64,000 nt of DNA from CAMCXT01 sp040403315 (GTDB taxonomy: Bacteria > Bacteroidota > Bacteroidia > M30B66): NCBI GenBank assembly GCA_040403315.1, contig JBBAKX010000003.1:248001-312000 (forward strand), read 5' to 3'. Shown piece by piece: positions 43,663-52,861 of the stretch; positions within the stretch are counted from its first letter, which is position 1; every line of letters starts with the position of its first letter. The position numbers and the translations under genes are program-made. The notes beneath the pieces were generated by a model. That model ran no database searches. It saw only the letters and a program-made list of their open reading frames with translations, and was not told the DNA's origin.

Positions 43663-45573
43663 ATGAAAAAAACATACTCCATTTTCATCCTGGGCTTAGG
43701 AATTATTCTGGGCGGATGCGGAGCCAGTCATTGGATTAAGAAGGGTAACCAGAGTTATGATGCCTATGCTTATGCCGATGCTGTTCCAAACTACAAGAAA
43801 GCATTAGATAAAGATGGTAATAACTATCAAGCAAAGAAAAAACTTGCAGATAGCTACCGTCTTATGAATAAGCCTGCTATGGCTGAAGAACTTTACAAAG
43901 ATGTGGTTGCAATGCCTGAAAATGAGGCAATCAATCACTTTCACTACGGTAAGGTTTTGATGCAGCGTAAAAAATACGCTGAGGCGAAAAAATCTTTCGA
44001 GGAATATGCAAAAGCTTTTCCTGATGATAAAGTAGCAAAATCACTCATCGAAGCTGCTGGAAATCCACAGAAGTTTGACAGTAAGATGGACACATGTGCC
44101 TATGAGTTGAAATTGATTCCAGTTTCTGGATTGGTTACTGCTCTCGGTGCTACATCTTACAACTTCGGTTATGTTTTCGCAGGTGAGGGTGCTATTACTG
44201 AAGAAGCTGGCAAAAAAGGCAGAAATCCATATACTGGAAATGCTTACATGGACATGTACTTCATAAAAAAGGATAAAGCTGGAAAATGGTCTGCTCCTGA
44301 ATTATTGAAAGGTGGAGCAAACGCCGAATTCCATGATGCGTTCCCAACTTTTACACCTGATGCTCAAACGATGTATTTCACACGTACCCAGCAAGAAGGT
44401 GGAAAAATGAAGTTGAATAAAGAGAATGTATCTAACCTTGAAATTCTTAAGGCTTCTTTTGTTGATGGCGAGTGGACTAATATTGAATCATTCATTCACA
44501 ATTCTCCAGACTTCTCAAATGGTCATCCTGCTATAAGTGCTGATGGTAAAACCATGTATTTTAGTTCTGATCGTCCGGGAGGATATGGTGCTACTGATAT
44601 GTACATGTCAAAATGGAACGGTACTTCATGGGATGCTCCTGTAAATCTTGGTCCTATGATCAATACAGCTGGTCGCGAAGTAATGCCTTATATTGGTTTT
44701 GATGAAAAACTATATTTCTCCGCTGACGGGCACGCAGGTTTAGGTGGTCTTGATATCTTCTCTACATCACAAAATGGTGGAAGTTGGGTTATGCCTACTA
44801 ATCTTAAATCTCCAATCAACTCTTCTGATGACGACTTCTCTTTCACACTTGATGCTGAAGGTAAAATCGGGAATGTAACATCTTCTCGTTCAGGTGTTGA
44901 TATGATGTACGAAGTAATTTACAAGGACTTAATTATCCCTGTTGAAGTTTGTTTAGTAGACAAAGAATCACGCAAACCGGCTTCTGGATTGATGGTTTAT
45001 GCTACAAACAAAGACAATGGTCAAGTGGATAGCACAATGGCTGGAAGCGATGGTAAAGCATATTTCCGATTGAAGGGTAATTTTAACTATACCATTAATG
45101 CTAGAAGTTCTGCTTTCCTAACCAATAGCTTCGAACTTACAACGAAAGATCGTAGCTGTGCTCAAGTGATTAAAACTTGTGATGAAAGCAAAGTGCTTGA
45201 AGTTGAAGCTCCAGATTTCGCTAAGGAATACGACATTAAGGATATCTACTACGATTACAACAAGTGGAACATTCGTAAGGATGCAGCAGTTCAGCTCGAT
45301 AAACTTGTAACATTGTTAGAAAACAATCCATCCTTTAAAATTGAACTAGGTTCTCATACCGATTGCCGTGGTTCTGAGGAATACAATCAAAAGCTTTCTG
45401 AAAATAGAGCACAAGCGGTTGTTAAATATTGCACTCTTCGTGATATCGATCCTAAGCGCTTAACTTTTAAAGGTTATGGTGAGTCCGTTCCTAAGTCTTC
45501 TTGTGTATGCGAAACATGCACTGAAGATGAATGGCAAAAAGACCGTCGTACAGTATTCAAACTGATTAAGTAA
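43663..45573 (+). CDS. PorE-like TPR / beta-propeller / OmpA lipoprotein
   Basis: 636 aa. The lipobox is IILGGC. Domains in order: TPR-like helices (about 30-140), PD40/WD40-type propeller blades with SADGKTMYFSSDRPGG, TPDAQTMYFTR and GGLDIFST (about 190-420), a carboxypeptidase-regulatory-like domain (about 425-500), and a C-terminal OmpA domain with LGSHTDCRGSEEYNQKLSENR. This is the layout of PorE, the T9SS lipoprotein that binds peptidoglycan. It is 22 nt after sprF, so it may link the adhesin machinery to the cell wall. Paralogues are common in gliding bacteria. Confidence 0.88.
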   Translation: MKKTYSIFILGLGIILGGCGASHWIKKGNQSYDAYAYADAVPNYKKALDKDGNNYQAKKKLADSYRLMNKPAMAEELYKDVVAMPENEAINHFHYGKVLMQRKKYAEAKKSFEEYAKAFPDDKVAKSLIEAAGNPQKFDSKMDTCAYELKLIPVSGLVTALGATSYNFGYVFAGEGAITEEAGKKGRNPYTGNAYMDMYFIKKDKAGKWSAPELLKGGANAEFHDAFPTFTPDAQTMYFTRTQQEGGKMKLNKENVSNLEILKASFVDGEWTNIESFIHNSPDFSNGHPAISADGKTMYFSSDRPGGYGATDMYMSKWNGTSWDAPVNLGPMINTAGREVMPYIGFDEKLYFSADGHAGLGGLDIFSTSQNGGSWVMPTNLKSPINSSDDDFSFTLDAEGKIGNVTSSRSGVDMMYEVIYKDLIIPVEVCLVDKESRKPASGLMVYATNKDNGQVDSTMAGSDGKAYFRLKGNFNYTINARSSAFLTNSFELTTKDRSCAQVIKTCDESKVLEVEAPDFAKEYDIKDIYYDYNKWNIRKDAAVQLDKLVTLLENNPSFKIELGSHTDCRGSEEYNQKLSENRAQAVVKYCTLRDIDPKRLTFKGYGESVPKSSCVCETCTEDEWQKDRRTVFKLIK

Positions 45574-45593
45574 TCAAACGACCCCTATTGAAA

Positions 45594-45615
45594 CGGTTAT
45601 AATCGTTTATAACCG
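45594..45615. promoter_or_regulatory. perfect inverted repeat before comEC
   Basis: CGGTTATAA at 45594-45602 and TTATAACCG at 45607-45615 are perfect 9-bp arms around TCGT. It lies 3 nt before the terminator stem. It could be an operator, or an extra mRNA 3' hairpin of the upstream operon. Confidence 0.5.
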
Positions 45616-45618
45616 GAT

Positions 45619-45650
45619 AAAAAGCCTCGCAATTGCGGGGCTTTTTATTT
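45619..45650 (+). terminator. strong intrinsic terminator of the adhesin operon
   Basis: AAAAAGCCTCGC (45619-45630) pairs with GCGGGGCTTTTT (45635-45646) around an AATT loop, with one G-U pair, and T-rich sequence follows. It ends the adhesin/sprF/porE-like operon, 10 nt before the comEC ATG. Confidence 0.85.
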
Positions 45651-45659
45651 TTTTACAGG

Positions 45660-47693
45660 ATGAAGATCCTTGCTAACTTTAAATTGAATTGGGCAATCCA
45701 GCCTTTGTCCCGCTTTCTTGTTGTTTATTTTATTGGCCTACTTGTTTCGTATTATTTACTGATCAATTTTTGGATATTACTGGCCTCAATACTTTGCGTG
45801 CTTGGCAAATTATTGTTCTTGCTTCAATTTAGAATTAATAGAAGAGCCAAATTCACAGGATTTTCAGTTTTCTCAATTATACTATTAACAGGGGCCTTGC
45901 ATGGATTAAGTTACCATTCATCCAAAGAGACCTTAGGCAATGACCTAATATTTGATAAGCAGTTTTATTTTATTCGAATCAACAGTGAGCCCATTCTTAA
46001 AGATTCATCAATATCTTTTTATGCGAGCTATTTTCAAGTTGATTCTTCATGTAAAAAGTTTCAAGGTGTAGACATTCAGGTAAAAACAACAATTTATTCT
46101 ACCTCCGACAGCTTTCGAATTGGAGAGTTTCTCCTTGTTCATGCAAAACTTTCTGATCCACAAAAGGCTCAATTACCCGGCGAATTCAATTATCAAGATT
46201 ATCTTAAAAGAATTGGAATTGAAGCCATTACAAGTTTTCAATCATCTGCATATTTAAAATTAGGGGTATCCGATTTTTCAATCAAACAACATTTTATCCA
46301 GACCAGAAATAGACTTATTAAATCTCTAGCTGAAAATGGTTTAAGGAATGATGAACTTGCAATTGCATCTGCTCTGTTGCTTGGTGCCAGATCTGACATT
46401 AGTGAAGAGTTAAATGATGCCTATAGTCAAAGCGGTATCACTCACATATTGGCAGTTTCTGGGATGCATGTAGGGCTGGTTTTCACGGCTATCAGTTTTT
46501 TATTGAAGCGTATTCGAAATAAGTATGTCGTTTGTTTTTTATCGGTCGGTTTTCTTTGGAGCTATGCTTGTTTAACTGGTTTGTCGGCTTCTGTAACAAG
46601 AGCCGCTTGGATGTTCTCTTTTATCGCTTTAGGAAATTTGTTCCGATCAGGCCATCAAAAGTGGAATTCAATTGCTGCATCAGCTTTACTTATGTTGGTT
46701 CTTGATCCATTCATTTGGTTGGATGCTGGTTTTCAACTTTCATTCGCCGCCGTTTGGGGAATTGTTTCACTTGGAAAATTGCCAGAAAAATTTCAAAGAT
46801 TGCCTAAATGGCTTAAACTTCCAGCCGAAGCCGCTTGGGTTAGCTGTGTGGCGCAATTGTTCACATTGCCAGTAAGTCTCCTCATTTTTGGAAAATTTCC
46901 TGTTTATTTTCTGCTAGCAAATCTTGTTACGGTTCCTCTATCTACATTGCTCACTTATTGGGGAATCATCACTCTCATTGTATTGCCATTTCCCGCAGTA
47001 GCGAAATTATTTTGTCAGGTTCTAAGTTTAGGAATTCAAGGGATGAACCTTATTCCTTTAGAAATTTCAAAATTGCCATTTTCAACATTTGCCGATTTGT
47101 ATTTGAACATTGTACAAGCAAGCTGTTTGGCGATTGTACTTTATATGTGTTCTGCCAAATTTCTATCCTGGAAAGAGAAGTTTCGATGGGCGCTTTTTTT
47201 CTGTTGTCTTGGCTCATCAATTCTCTGGATTCAATTACTTTCTTCAAAATCACCGTCAGTTTTTATTTATTCATCTTCAAAGGCGATCGGAATAATTGAG
47301 CATTCAGAAAATGCTGTGAATATTTATTTTTTAAAATCGGATACATTTCAAAGCAGTTACGCCAACAAGTCACTCAACGCATTCAAGAAATTTGCCATCC
47401 AAAACCAACTTCCCTTTCAAAGCGTTTATCCAAAGAGTTCTTTAAATTGGCTGCATGGATTTAAAATAAATAGCAGTCTACTCTTTTCAAGTACCGTGTT
47501 TTTTATCAATCCTGAAAATTTGAGGGTTAACCCCTTCTCCATAAATATAAATTTTCGATCCTCTGATACCGTAGTTCTTATGGCGGGAGGAAAACCTAAG
47601 AAACGCCAACTTTGGAGATTAGCATTACAAAGGAGTAAGGCTCAAATTATTGATGCACAGTCAAATAGACTTGTAGTTCAAAGTTTAAAGTAA
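45660..47693 (+). CDS. comEC: ComEC/Rec2-family DNA-uptake channel protein
   Basis: 677 aa from the ATG at 45660, the first ATG of the frame. An N-terminal membrane/DUF4131 part is followed by the competence core (ALLLGARSDISEELNDAYSQ, then GITHILAVSGMHVGLVF) and many hydrophobic helices. The C-terminal region lacks the HxHxDH motif of the metallo-beta-lactamase domain found in longer ComEC proteins. It is an inner-membrane channel for single-stranded DNA in natural transformation. The start lies only 10 nt after the upstream terminator. Confidence 0.88.
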   Translation: MKILANFKLNWAIQPLSRFLVVYFIGLLVSYYLLINFWILLASILCVLGKLLFLLQFRINRRAKFTGFSVFSIILLTGALHGLSYHSSKETLGNDLIFDKQFYFIRINSEPILKDSSISFYASYFQVDSSCKKFQGVDIQVKTTIYSTSDSFRIGEFLLVHAKLSDPQKAQLPGEFNYQDYLKRIGIEAITSFQSSAYLKLGVSDFSIKQHFIQTRNRLIKSLAENGLRNDELAIASALLLGARSDISEELNDAYSQSGITHILAVSGMHVGLVFTAISFLLKRIRNKYVVCFLSVGFLWSYACLTGLSASVTRAAWMFSFIALGNLFRSGHQKWNSIAASALLMLVLDPFIWLDAGFQLSFAAVWGIVSLGKLPEKFQRLPKWLKLPAEAAWVSCVAQLFTLPVSLLIFGKFPVYFLLANLVTVPLSTLLTYWGIITLIVLPFPAVAKLFCQVLSLGIQGMNLIPLEISKLPFSTFADLYLNIVQASCLAIVLYMCSAKFLSWKEKFRWALFFCCLGSSILWIQLLSSKSPSVFIYSSSKAIGIIEHSENAVNIYFLKSDTFQSSYANKSLNAFKKFAIQNQLPFQSVYPKSSLNWLHGFKINSSLLFSSTVFFINPENLRVNPFSININFRSSDTVVLMAGGKPKKRQLWRLALQRSKAQIIDAQSNRLVVQSLK

Positions 47694-47729
47694 TGTTAAA
47701 AATTAACCGACAACCTAATATTTTTGTAA

Positions 47730-47760
47730 TTGGATTCTGTTTTCAGAGCATATACTTTTG
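47730..47760 (+). promoter_or_regulatory. promoter of the second M43 protease gene
   Basis: TTG at 47730-47732, a 20-nt spacer, and TACTTTTG at 47753-47760. Another -7 match, TATTTTTG, lies at 47719-47726. The predicted start, near 47768, leaves a leader of about 100 nt containing an 18-codon frame (47784-47840). Confidence 0.55.
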
Positions 47761-47867
47761 ATTTGTAACCTGAAGATTAAAAAATGGCAAACATTGCTGA
47801 AGAATTTGGCGATTTATTTCTTAATCTTGTGCGGTTCTAAAGTCGAACACAAACTTCAGAAACATAA

Positions 47868-50009
47868 ATGATGAAACATTTTACGTTCAAGCTGTTATCA
47901 GGAGCGCTACTTCTAGCATCATGCCCTGTATCAGCACAAAAAGCAAAACCTGCATTTCAACCATGTGGTACGCAGGAAATTATGGAATCAGATATGCAGA
48001 AGCATCCTGAATTAAGGGCGCAATACAACGATTTCATTAAACAGATAACTGAAAGAGCTGCTTCAATGCCCTCGGCCAGTCGCGCAGAAAAACTAATCAT
48101 CCCTGTAGTTTTTCACGTGATTCACCAATGTGGTCCTGAAAATATCTCTAAGGAACAGATCCTAGATCAACTGCGAATTTTAAATGACGACTTCGCAAAA
48201 TTAAATGCTACAATCAATCAAACTCCTGATTGCCACGCCGCTGTGGCTGCTGATTGCAACATCGAGTTTCGTTTAGCCACCAAAGACGACCAAGGCAATT
48301 GCACCGACGGTATCGTTCGTGTAGCATCTCCTAAAACTTATGAAGCTAACAACGAGAATGGTGTAAAAGCAATTAGCCGTTGGAATTCTGATAAATACCT
48401 TAACGTTTGGGTAGTAAACTCAATCGGAAGTATTCAAGATACAGGCGGAGAAGTTCTTGGCTATGCTCAGTTCCCTGCTGGTGGATTGCTTTCAACCGAT
48501 GGTGTTGTTTTACGCTACGACTGTGTTGGCTCGATCGGAGCGGCACAAACAGGGCCTTTCGCGCCTCGTTTTGGAAGAACAATGACTCACGAAGTTGGTC
48601 ACTGGTTAGGTCTTCGCCACATTTGGGGAGATGCCGATTGTGGAAGTGATGGCGTTGATGATACCCCAATTGCTCAAGAACCTAATTATGGAATCTGTTG
48701 GTCAGATTTCCCTTACCATTTGTTGACTTGCTCAAGCGATTCTACAGATGAATGCGGAGAGATGTTCATGAACTACATGGATTATTCTGATGACCAGTGC
48801 ATGAGTATGTTTTCAATTGGTCAAAAGTCAGTAATGGATGCAACACTTTCTTCTTTCCGTTTCAATATTTCTAGCGACATCAATTTGGCTGCTACTGGAA
48901 CGCGTGATGAGGATATTGCAAATGCAGTTGTTTGCGCTCCATTTGCTAATTTTTGTGATAACCGTAGATTGGTTTGTGCAGGAAGCTCTGTAACTTTCGA
49001 AGATGCAAGTTTTAATGCAGCAACATATACTAGAAGTTGGAATTTTGAAGGAGGAACTCCTGCCACTTCTACTGCTGTTTCTCCTTCAGTTACATACGAT
49101 GCAGCTGGATTGTACGACGTAAGTCTCACTGCAACTTCAACAGCTGGTGAAAACACCAGTACAAAATCTGATTATATTTTGGTAAGCCCTGATGCTGCGC
49201 AATATGGTCAAGGTCCTTTCGAAGAAAATTTCGAAAATGATGGCACCATGAACGATTTCGTCATCTTTAATACTGACGGATCTAATGCTAAGTGGGAATA
49301 CACCACCCAAGCTGGTTTTGGTTCGACTCGCTCGGTTCGTATGAGAAACTTCTTCAACACTGCAACTGAATCCGATGATTTGATTACTCCATCTTACAAC
49401 TTAACTACTGTCACTTCTCCAAGTCTTCTTTTCAGAGTGGCTTGCGCAGAAAGAGGTGGGGAACCAACAGATCAATTGAAAATTTATTTTTCTTCAAACT
49501 GTGGTCAAACTTGGGGATCACCTAGAATTCTAAACTTTGCTGATTTTAATACTGCAGGTTTGTATACCAGCGAATTTGTTCCAACCAATGCTTCACAATG
49601 GAAAACTTTTGCATTCTCAATGACGTCGTTGGCGACACAAGAAAATGTTAGAATTCGTTTTGAATATGTCGCAGGAACTGGCGACGGTGCTAACAACCTT
49701 TATCTTGACGATATAAATATTGGCAATGCATTGGGTGTGAATGATCTTGGATACGATCTTGGTCTATCTGTTTTCCCTAATCCTACAAACGACTTAACCA
49801 ACTTAGTATTTGAAACTGCTAAGCCTTCTAGCGTCGCCATTCGCGTGTTCGATATTCTAGGAAAAGAAGTTACTCCAGTTTTCAATGGCAATGTTGGTTC
49901 CGGAACTCAGAATTTTGCAGTAAACATGAGCCAACTTAGCACTGGACTATACACAATTCGTCTAGATATTGACGGAACTAGCGTGTACAGAAAAGTGATA
50001 AAAAAATAA
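47868..50009 (+). CDS. M43-family zinc metalloprotease with PKD domain and T9SS type A sorting domain
   Basis: 713 aa from the ATG at 47868 (a second ATG follows directly). A signal peptide ends CPVSAQ. The catalytic motif HEVGHWLGLRH starts at H241, and NYMDYSDDQCMSMF is the met-turn. A PKD domain (about residues 355-440: GSSVTFEDASF, WNFEGG, VTYDAAGLYDVSL) precedes a jelly-roll-like part with TDQLKIYFSSNCGQTWG. A type A tail ends the protein (SVFPNPTNDLTNLVF, STGLYTIRL). It is secreted by T9SS. It has the same family and tail type as the smaller protease upstream of the adhesin. Confidence 0.92.
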   Translation: MMKHFTFKLLSGALLLASCPVSAQKAKPAFQPCGTQEIMESDMQKHPELRAQYNDFIKQITERAASMPSASRAEKLIIPVVFHVIHQCGPENISKEQILDQLRILNDDFAKLNATINQTPDCHAAVAADCNIEFRLATKDDQGNCTDGIVRVASPKTYEANNENGVKAISRWNSDKYLNVWVVNSIGSIQDTGGEVLGYAQFPAGGLLSTDGVVLRYDCVGSIGAAQTGPFAPRFGRTMTHEVGHWLGLRHIWGDADCGSDGVDDTPIAQEPNYGICWSDFPYHLLTCSSDSTDECGEMFMNYMDYSDDQCMSMFSIGQKSVMDATLSSFRFNISSDINLAATGTRDEDIANAVVCAPFANFCDNRRLVCAGSSVTFEDASFNAATYTRSWNFEGGTPATSTAVSPSVTYDAAGLYDVSLTATSTAGENTSTKSDYILVSPDAAQYGQGPFEENFENDGTMNDFVIFNTDGSNAKWEYTTQAGFGSTRSVRMRNFFNTATESDDLITPSYNLTTVTSPSLLFRVACAERGGEPTDQLKIYFSSNCGQTWGSPRILNFADFNTAGLYTSEFVPTNASQWKTFAFSMTSLATQENVRIRFEYVAGTGDGANNLYLDDINIGNALGVNDLGYDLGLSVFPNPTNDLTNLVFETAKPSSVAIRVFDILGKEVTPVFNGNVGSGTQNFAVNMSQLSTGLYTIRLDIDGTSVYRKVIKK

Positions 50010-50032
50010 TTCACTTATTTGATTTACAACAG

Positions 50033-50060
50033 AACCCCGGCTAAACCGGGGTTTTTGTTT
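50033..50060 (+). terminator. intrinsic terminator after the protease gene
   Basis: AACCCCGG (50033-50040) pairs with CCGGGGTT (50046-50053) around CTAAA, followed by TTTGTTTT. Confidence 0.85.
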
Positions 50061-50109
50061 TATACCAAATTTGCTTTAGTTTCGTTTGGCTTAAACAAAA
50101 TTCATGTTC

Positions 50110-50901
50110 ATGAAAAATTTCATCGCTTCATTTTTGCTTGTATCCCTTTCTAGTTTAACATCGTTTGCCCAGGATATTCTTACATTGAACGACGGCAGAA
50201 CATTTAAAATAACTGTTATTGAGGTTGGGAAAAAGGATGTTTCCTACAGAAAGTACAATAATCCCAAAGGGCCAATCTATCGCGCCGAAATTCGAGATAT
50301 CGAAAAAATTGATTACGAAAGTGGAACCTCTGACGTGTTTAACAATACCAACAAAAACATCAGAAGCGATGCAGGCAAGAGTTTTAACACCCCATATCCA
50401 GAGTACTTAGGCAGAAACATCATTGCTATTGATGGTTTGTCGCTCCTTTTTCAAAACGTTTCATTGAGTTACGAGCGAATTGTTGGCGATAATGGGAAAC
50501 TTGGAATTCTCCTACCTGTTTCTATCAATATGGGTGGCAAAGATGATAACAATGGAATCACCAATGCAAGAAACATCTTCAATACAGGGGTGGATTTTCA
50601 TTATTACCCTTTAGGGCAAGGTGAATTTAAGTTCTACACCGGACCTTCATTGCGTGTTGGATCAGCCAGAACATTCAATGAATACTACGAACCTAATTAT
50701 TTTACCTATATCAGCGAAGAAACAAATTCTAGCTATTTCAGCTTTTTGGTAAAAATGGGTTTGATTTTTAATCCAGTTCCTGAACTCTCAATTGGAACTT
50801 CTTTGGGAATTGGTACAAGAAGATATTTTTTGAATATCCCAACAGGAAATAGTGCAACCAGCACTGGTTTTTTCCAGTTTACACTGGGATATCGGTTCTA
50901 A
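50110..50901 (+). CDS. predicted outer-membrane beta-barrel protein
   Basis: 263 aa from the ATG at 50110; an ATG two codons earlier is also possible. The signal peptide ends SFAQ. A short soluble beta part follows (ILTLNDGRTFKITVIEVGKKD), then a barrel-like region from about residue 95 (NIIAIDGLSLLFQNVSLSYER). The chain ends in an aromatic strand (TGFFQFTLGYRF), typical of outer-membrane insertion. Function unknown. Its last 23 nt overlap the 3' end of the convergent saccharopine-dehydrogenase-like gene. Confidence 0.75.
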   Translation: MKNFIASFLLVSLSSLTSFAQDILTLNDGRTFKITVIEVGKKDVSYRKYNNPKGPIYRAEIRDIEKIDYESGTSDVFNNTNKNIRSDAGKSFNTPYPEYLGRNIIAIDGLSLLFQNVSLSYERIVGDNGKLGILLPVSINMGGKDDNNGITNARNIFNTGVDFHYYPLGQGEFKFYTGPSLRVGSARTFNEYYEPNYFTYISEETNSSYFSFLVKMGLIFNPVPELSIGTSLGIGTRRYFLNIPTGNSATSTGFFQFTLGYRF

Positions 50902-52225
50902 TCTTTTCTTCAGACTCTTTGAAGATGATACCGAATTCCTCCTCAAGCTCCTGTAAAATTGGGTTGAACAATTCTGGAACTACTGGAATAAATAAGCCTG
51001 GCTGACTGAATTGTCCGGAACAAATCAATTTTACACCAATAGCCAAAGGCAGCCCTACTGTTTTTGCCATTGCCGTTTGTTGACTGTTGTCACCTTCGAG
51101 ATATAATGAGCTTTTAACCTTTATCTGCTCGCCTTCTTTTTCGCCTTTCACAATATGTTGCATAACAATCATATCGCGGTCTGCAGGCATGAGTTTCCAT
51201 CTTTTTTCAAGCAATTCCTGAACAATCATTGCTGGTGTTCCTTCCTGAATGATAATTTTTTCCTCACTAAGCAAATCAGTCCAAATAAAACGATCAGCGG
51301 CTTCTTGATCTCCTTTTGTTAATTCCAATAATTGTTGCTCGATCGATCGATTGTCTGCACAAAAGAACGCAGTCGTGAAATCACGGTAAGTCATTCCATT
51401 TGAAATCGGAAAATTATAAGTGTCGTCGGTTAATCCCAATTGAACCAAAACATCCCAAGCCTTCGAAAATCCAGCAAATCTGAGCGTTCCGCGGATCATC
51501 GTTTGTAAATCATGCAAACCGTACACTTCACGGTATCCAATAGAATCTCTGTTTGGGTAGCCATCGTAATGAATTCCATTGATATCTAACCTTGTAGAGT
51601 TTGCGAAAAGTCTGTTGTAAGGCATGAATCTTAATTTTCCCCGCTCAAGGAATCTCGCCGTTCCTTGCCCTGCTAAAATTACATTTCGCGGGTTCCAGCT
51701 AAATTTATATCCCCAAGGATTGTCGCCAATAGAAGATGGGGCAACTAAACCTCCACAATACGAATGAAATTCAGTGATTTTGTATCCTTGGTTTTTGAGA
51801 TTTTCAAAAATCTTCATCGCCGACATGTGATCGATTCCGGGATCCAACCCGCATTCATTCAAGAAAATGAGGCCTTTGGAAGCAATTTCATCCGACATTG
51901 ATTTCAACTCCTTGCTCTCATACGAGGCTGTGGCTAAGTGGATGCCTAGTGTTAAACAATCTTGAGCAACCAACGGATGCATGAAAGCTGGAAGCATCGA
52001 AACCACTAAAAAAGCACCATTGATCAATTTCAAGCGTTGTTCTGCATCTTGGATATTAGCAGCCTGTAGAACTAGGTGCTCATTTTTATCCATTAAGCTT
52101 TCGAGATGTGATACCGTTTGATCTGCAATTCGAATCGAGTAAGAATGGTTTTTTGACCAATCCAAAAGGTAATCGATGAGATAACCGGCCGATCGACCTG
52201 CTCCCAAGATTAATATTTCAGGCAT
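50879..52225 (-). CDS. saccharopine dehydrogenase-family oxidoreductase
   Basis: 448 aa. A Rossmann start (MPEILILGAGRSAGYLIDYL) is followed by the saccharopine-dehydrogenase core with SMLPAFMHPLVAQDCL, NECGLDPGIDHMSAM and FHSYCGGLVAPS. The length fits lysine-catabolic or related enzymes acting on saccharopine-type opines, but the substrate cannot be confirmed. It is 3 nt after the stop of the lipoprotein gene on the same strand. Its 3' end overlaps the barrel-protein gene by 23 nt. Confidence 0.88.
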   Translation of the reverse strand: MPEILILGAGRSAGYLIDYLLDWSKNHSYSIRIADQTVSHLESLMDKNEHLVLQAANIQDAEQRLKLINGAFLVVSMLPAFMHPLVAQDCLTLGIHLATASYESKELKSMSDEIASKGLIFLNECGLDPGIDHMSAMKIFENLKNQGYKITEFHSYCGGLVAPSSIGDNPWGYKFSWNPRNVILAGQGTARFLERGKLRFMPYNRLFANSTRLDINGIHYDGYPNRDSIGYREVYGLHDLQTMIRGTLRFAGFSKAWDVLVQLGLTDDTYNFPISNGMTYRDFTTAFFCADNRSIEQQLLELTKGDQEAADRFIWTDLLSEEKIIIQEGTPAMIVQELLEKRWKLMPADRDMIVMQHIVKGEKEGEQIKVKSSLYLEGDNSQQTAMAKTVGLPLAIGVKLICSGQFSQPGLFIPVVPELFNPILQELEEEFGIIFKESEEKIRTDIPV

Positions 52226-52228
52226 AAG

Positions 52229-52747
52229 TTACTTGCTCTTAACGTTCACAAATCCACCGTTAGTTACTTCCACGTCGGTAGTGATGAATGTGGTAGGATT
52301 GATAAAGTCTCCTTCGAAATTAAATCCTCCAGAACAAGTAACAACACCATCTTTAACGTAATAATCGTTGAGAACGATCAAACCAGTATCCGACTTGAAA
52401 ACACGGTCGCTAGCATCTACGAATTTACATCTGTTAAGTGTATCGGAATTTGGAAGTTCGAATTCTCCTAATTCGGAACCAACGAACGAAATGATAATTT
52501 TAGAATTATCGGAACGTGAGATGGTAATTTCATTCAAAATTCTTCCATCAATGGTAGGAGATACATCGAAAGTTGATCTGGTGTATGTGGTATAAGAACC
52601 ATTAACATCAGCCGATCCAATAACTGTTGGTGGTGGCTCTGGTTTTTCTTCCTCTTTACAAGAACTAAGTATTAATAATCCTCCAACGACAAATACAGCG
52701 ATGGAAAAAAACAAGAAAGATTTTAAACGAAGTGCACTAACAAACAT
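52229..52747 (-). CDS. hypothetical lipoprotein
   Basis: 172 aa. The lipobox is LLILSSCKEEEKPEP, followed by a proline-rich linker and a small beta-rich domain with GSYTTYTRSTFD, ISRSDNSKIIISFVG and DVEVTNGGFVNVKSK. No recognised family. It precedes the dehydrogenase gene by 3 nt, suggesting co-transcription. ATG at 52747. Confidence 0.72.
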   Translation of the reverse strand: MFVSALRLKSFLFFSIAVFVVGGLLILSSCKEEEKPEPPPTVIGSADVNGSYTTYTRSTFDVSPTIDGRILNEITISRSDNSKIIISFVGSELGEFELPNSDTLNRCKFVDASDRVFKSDTGLIVLNDYYVKDGVVTCSGGFNFEGDFINPTTFITTDVEVTNGGFVNVKSK

Positions 52748-52849
52748 GCTTGCGATGATTTAAGTTCGTAAATATAAAAGGAATCATCCGATTTATCAAC
52801 CGTGTTTTCTCTAACGGTTTCAAATGACCTTTATTTTCAGCGATTTTCA

Positions 52850-52857
52850 TAGGTTTG
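52850..52857 (+). promoter_or_regulatory. -7 promoter element at the nrnA start
   Basis: TAGGTTTG fits TAnnTTTG but ends only 4 nt before the nrnA ATG at 52862. If used, transcription would begin at or next to the A of the ATG (leaderless mRNA). A proper -33 box was not found. Confidence 0.35.
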
Positions 52858-52861
52858 CAAT

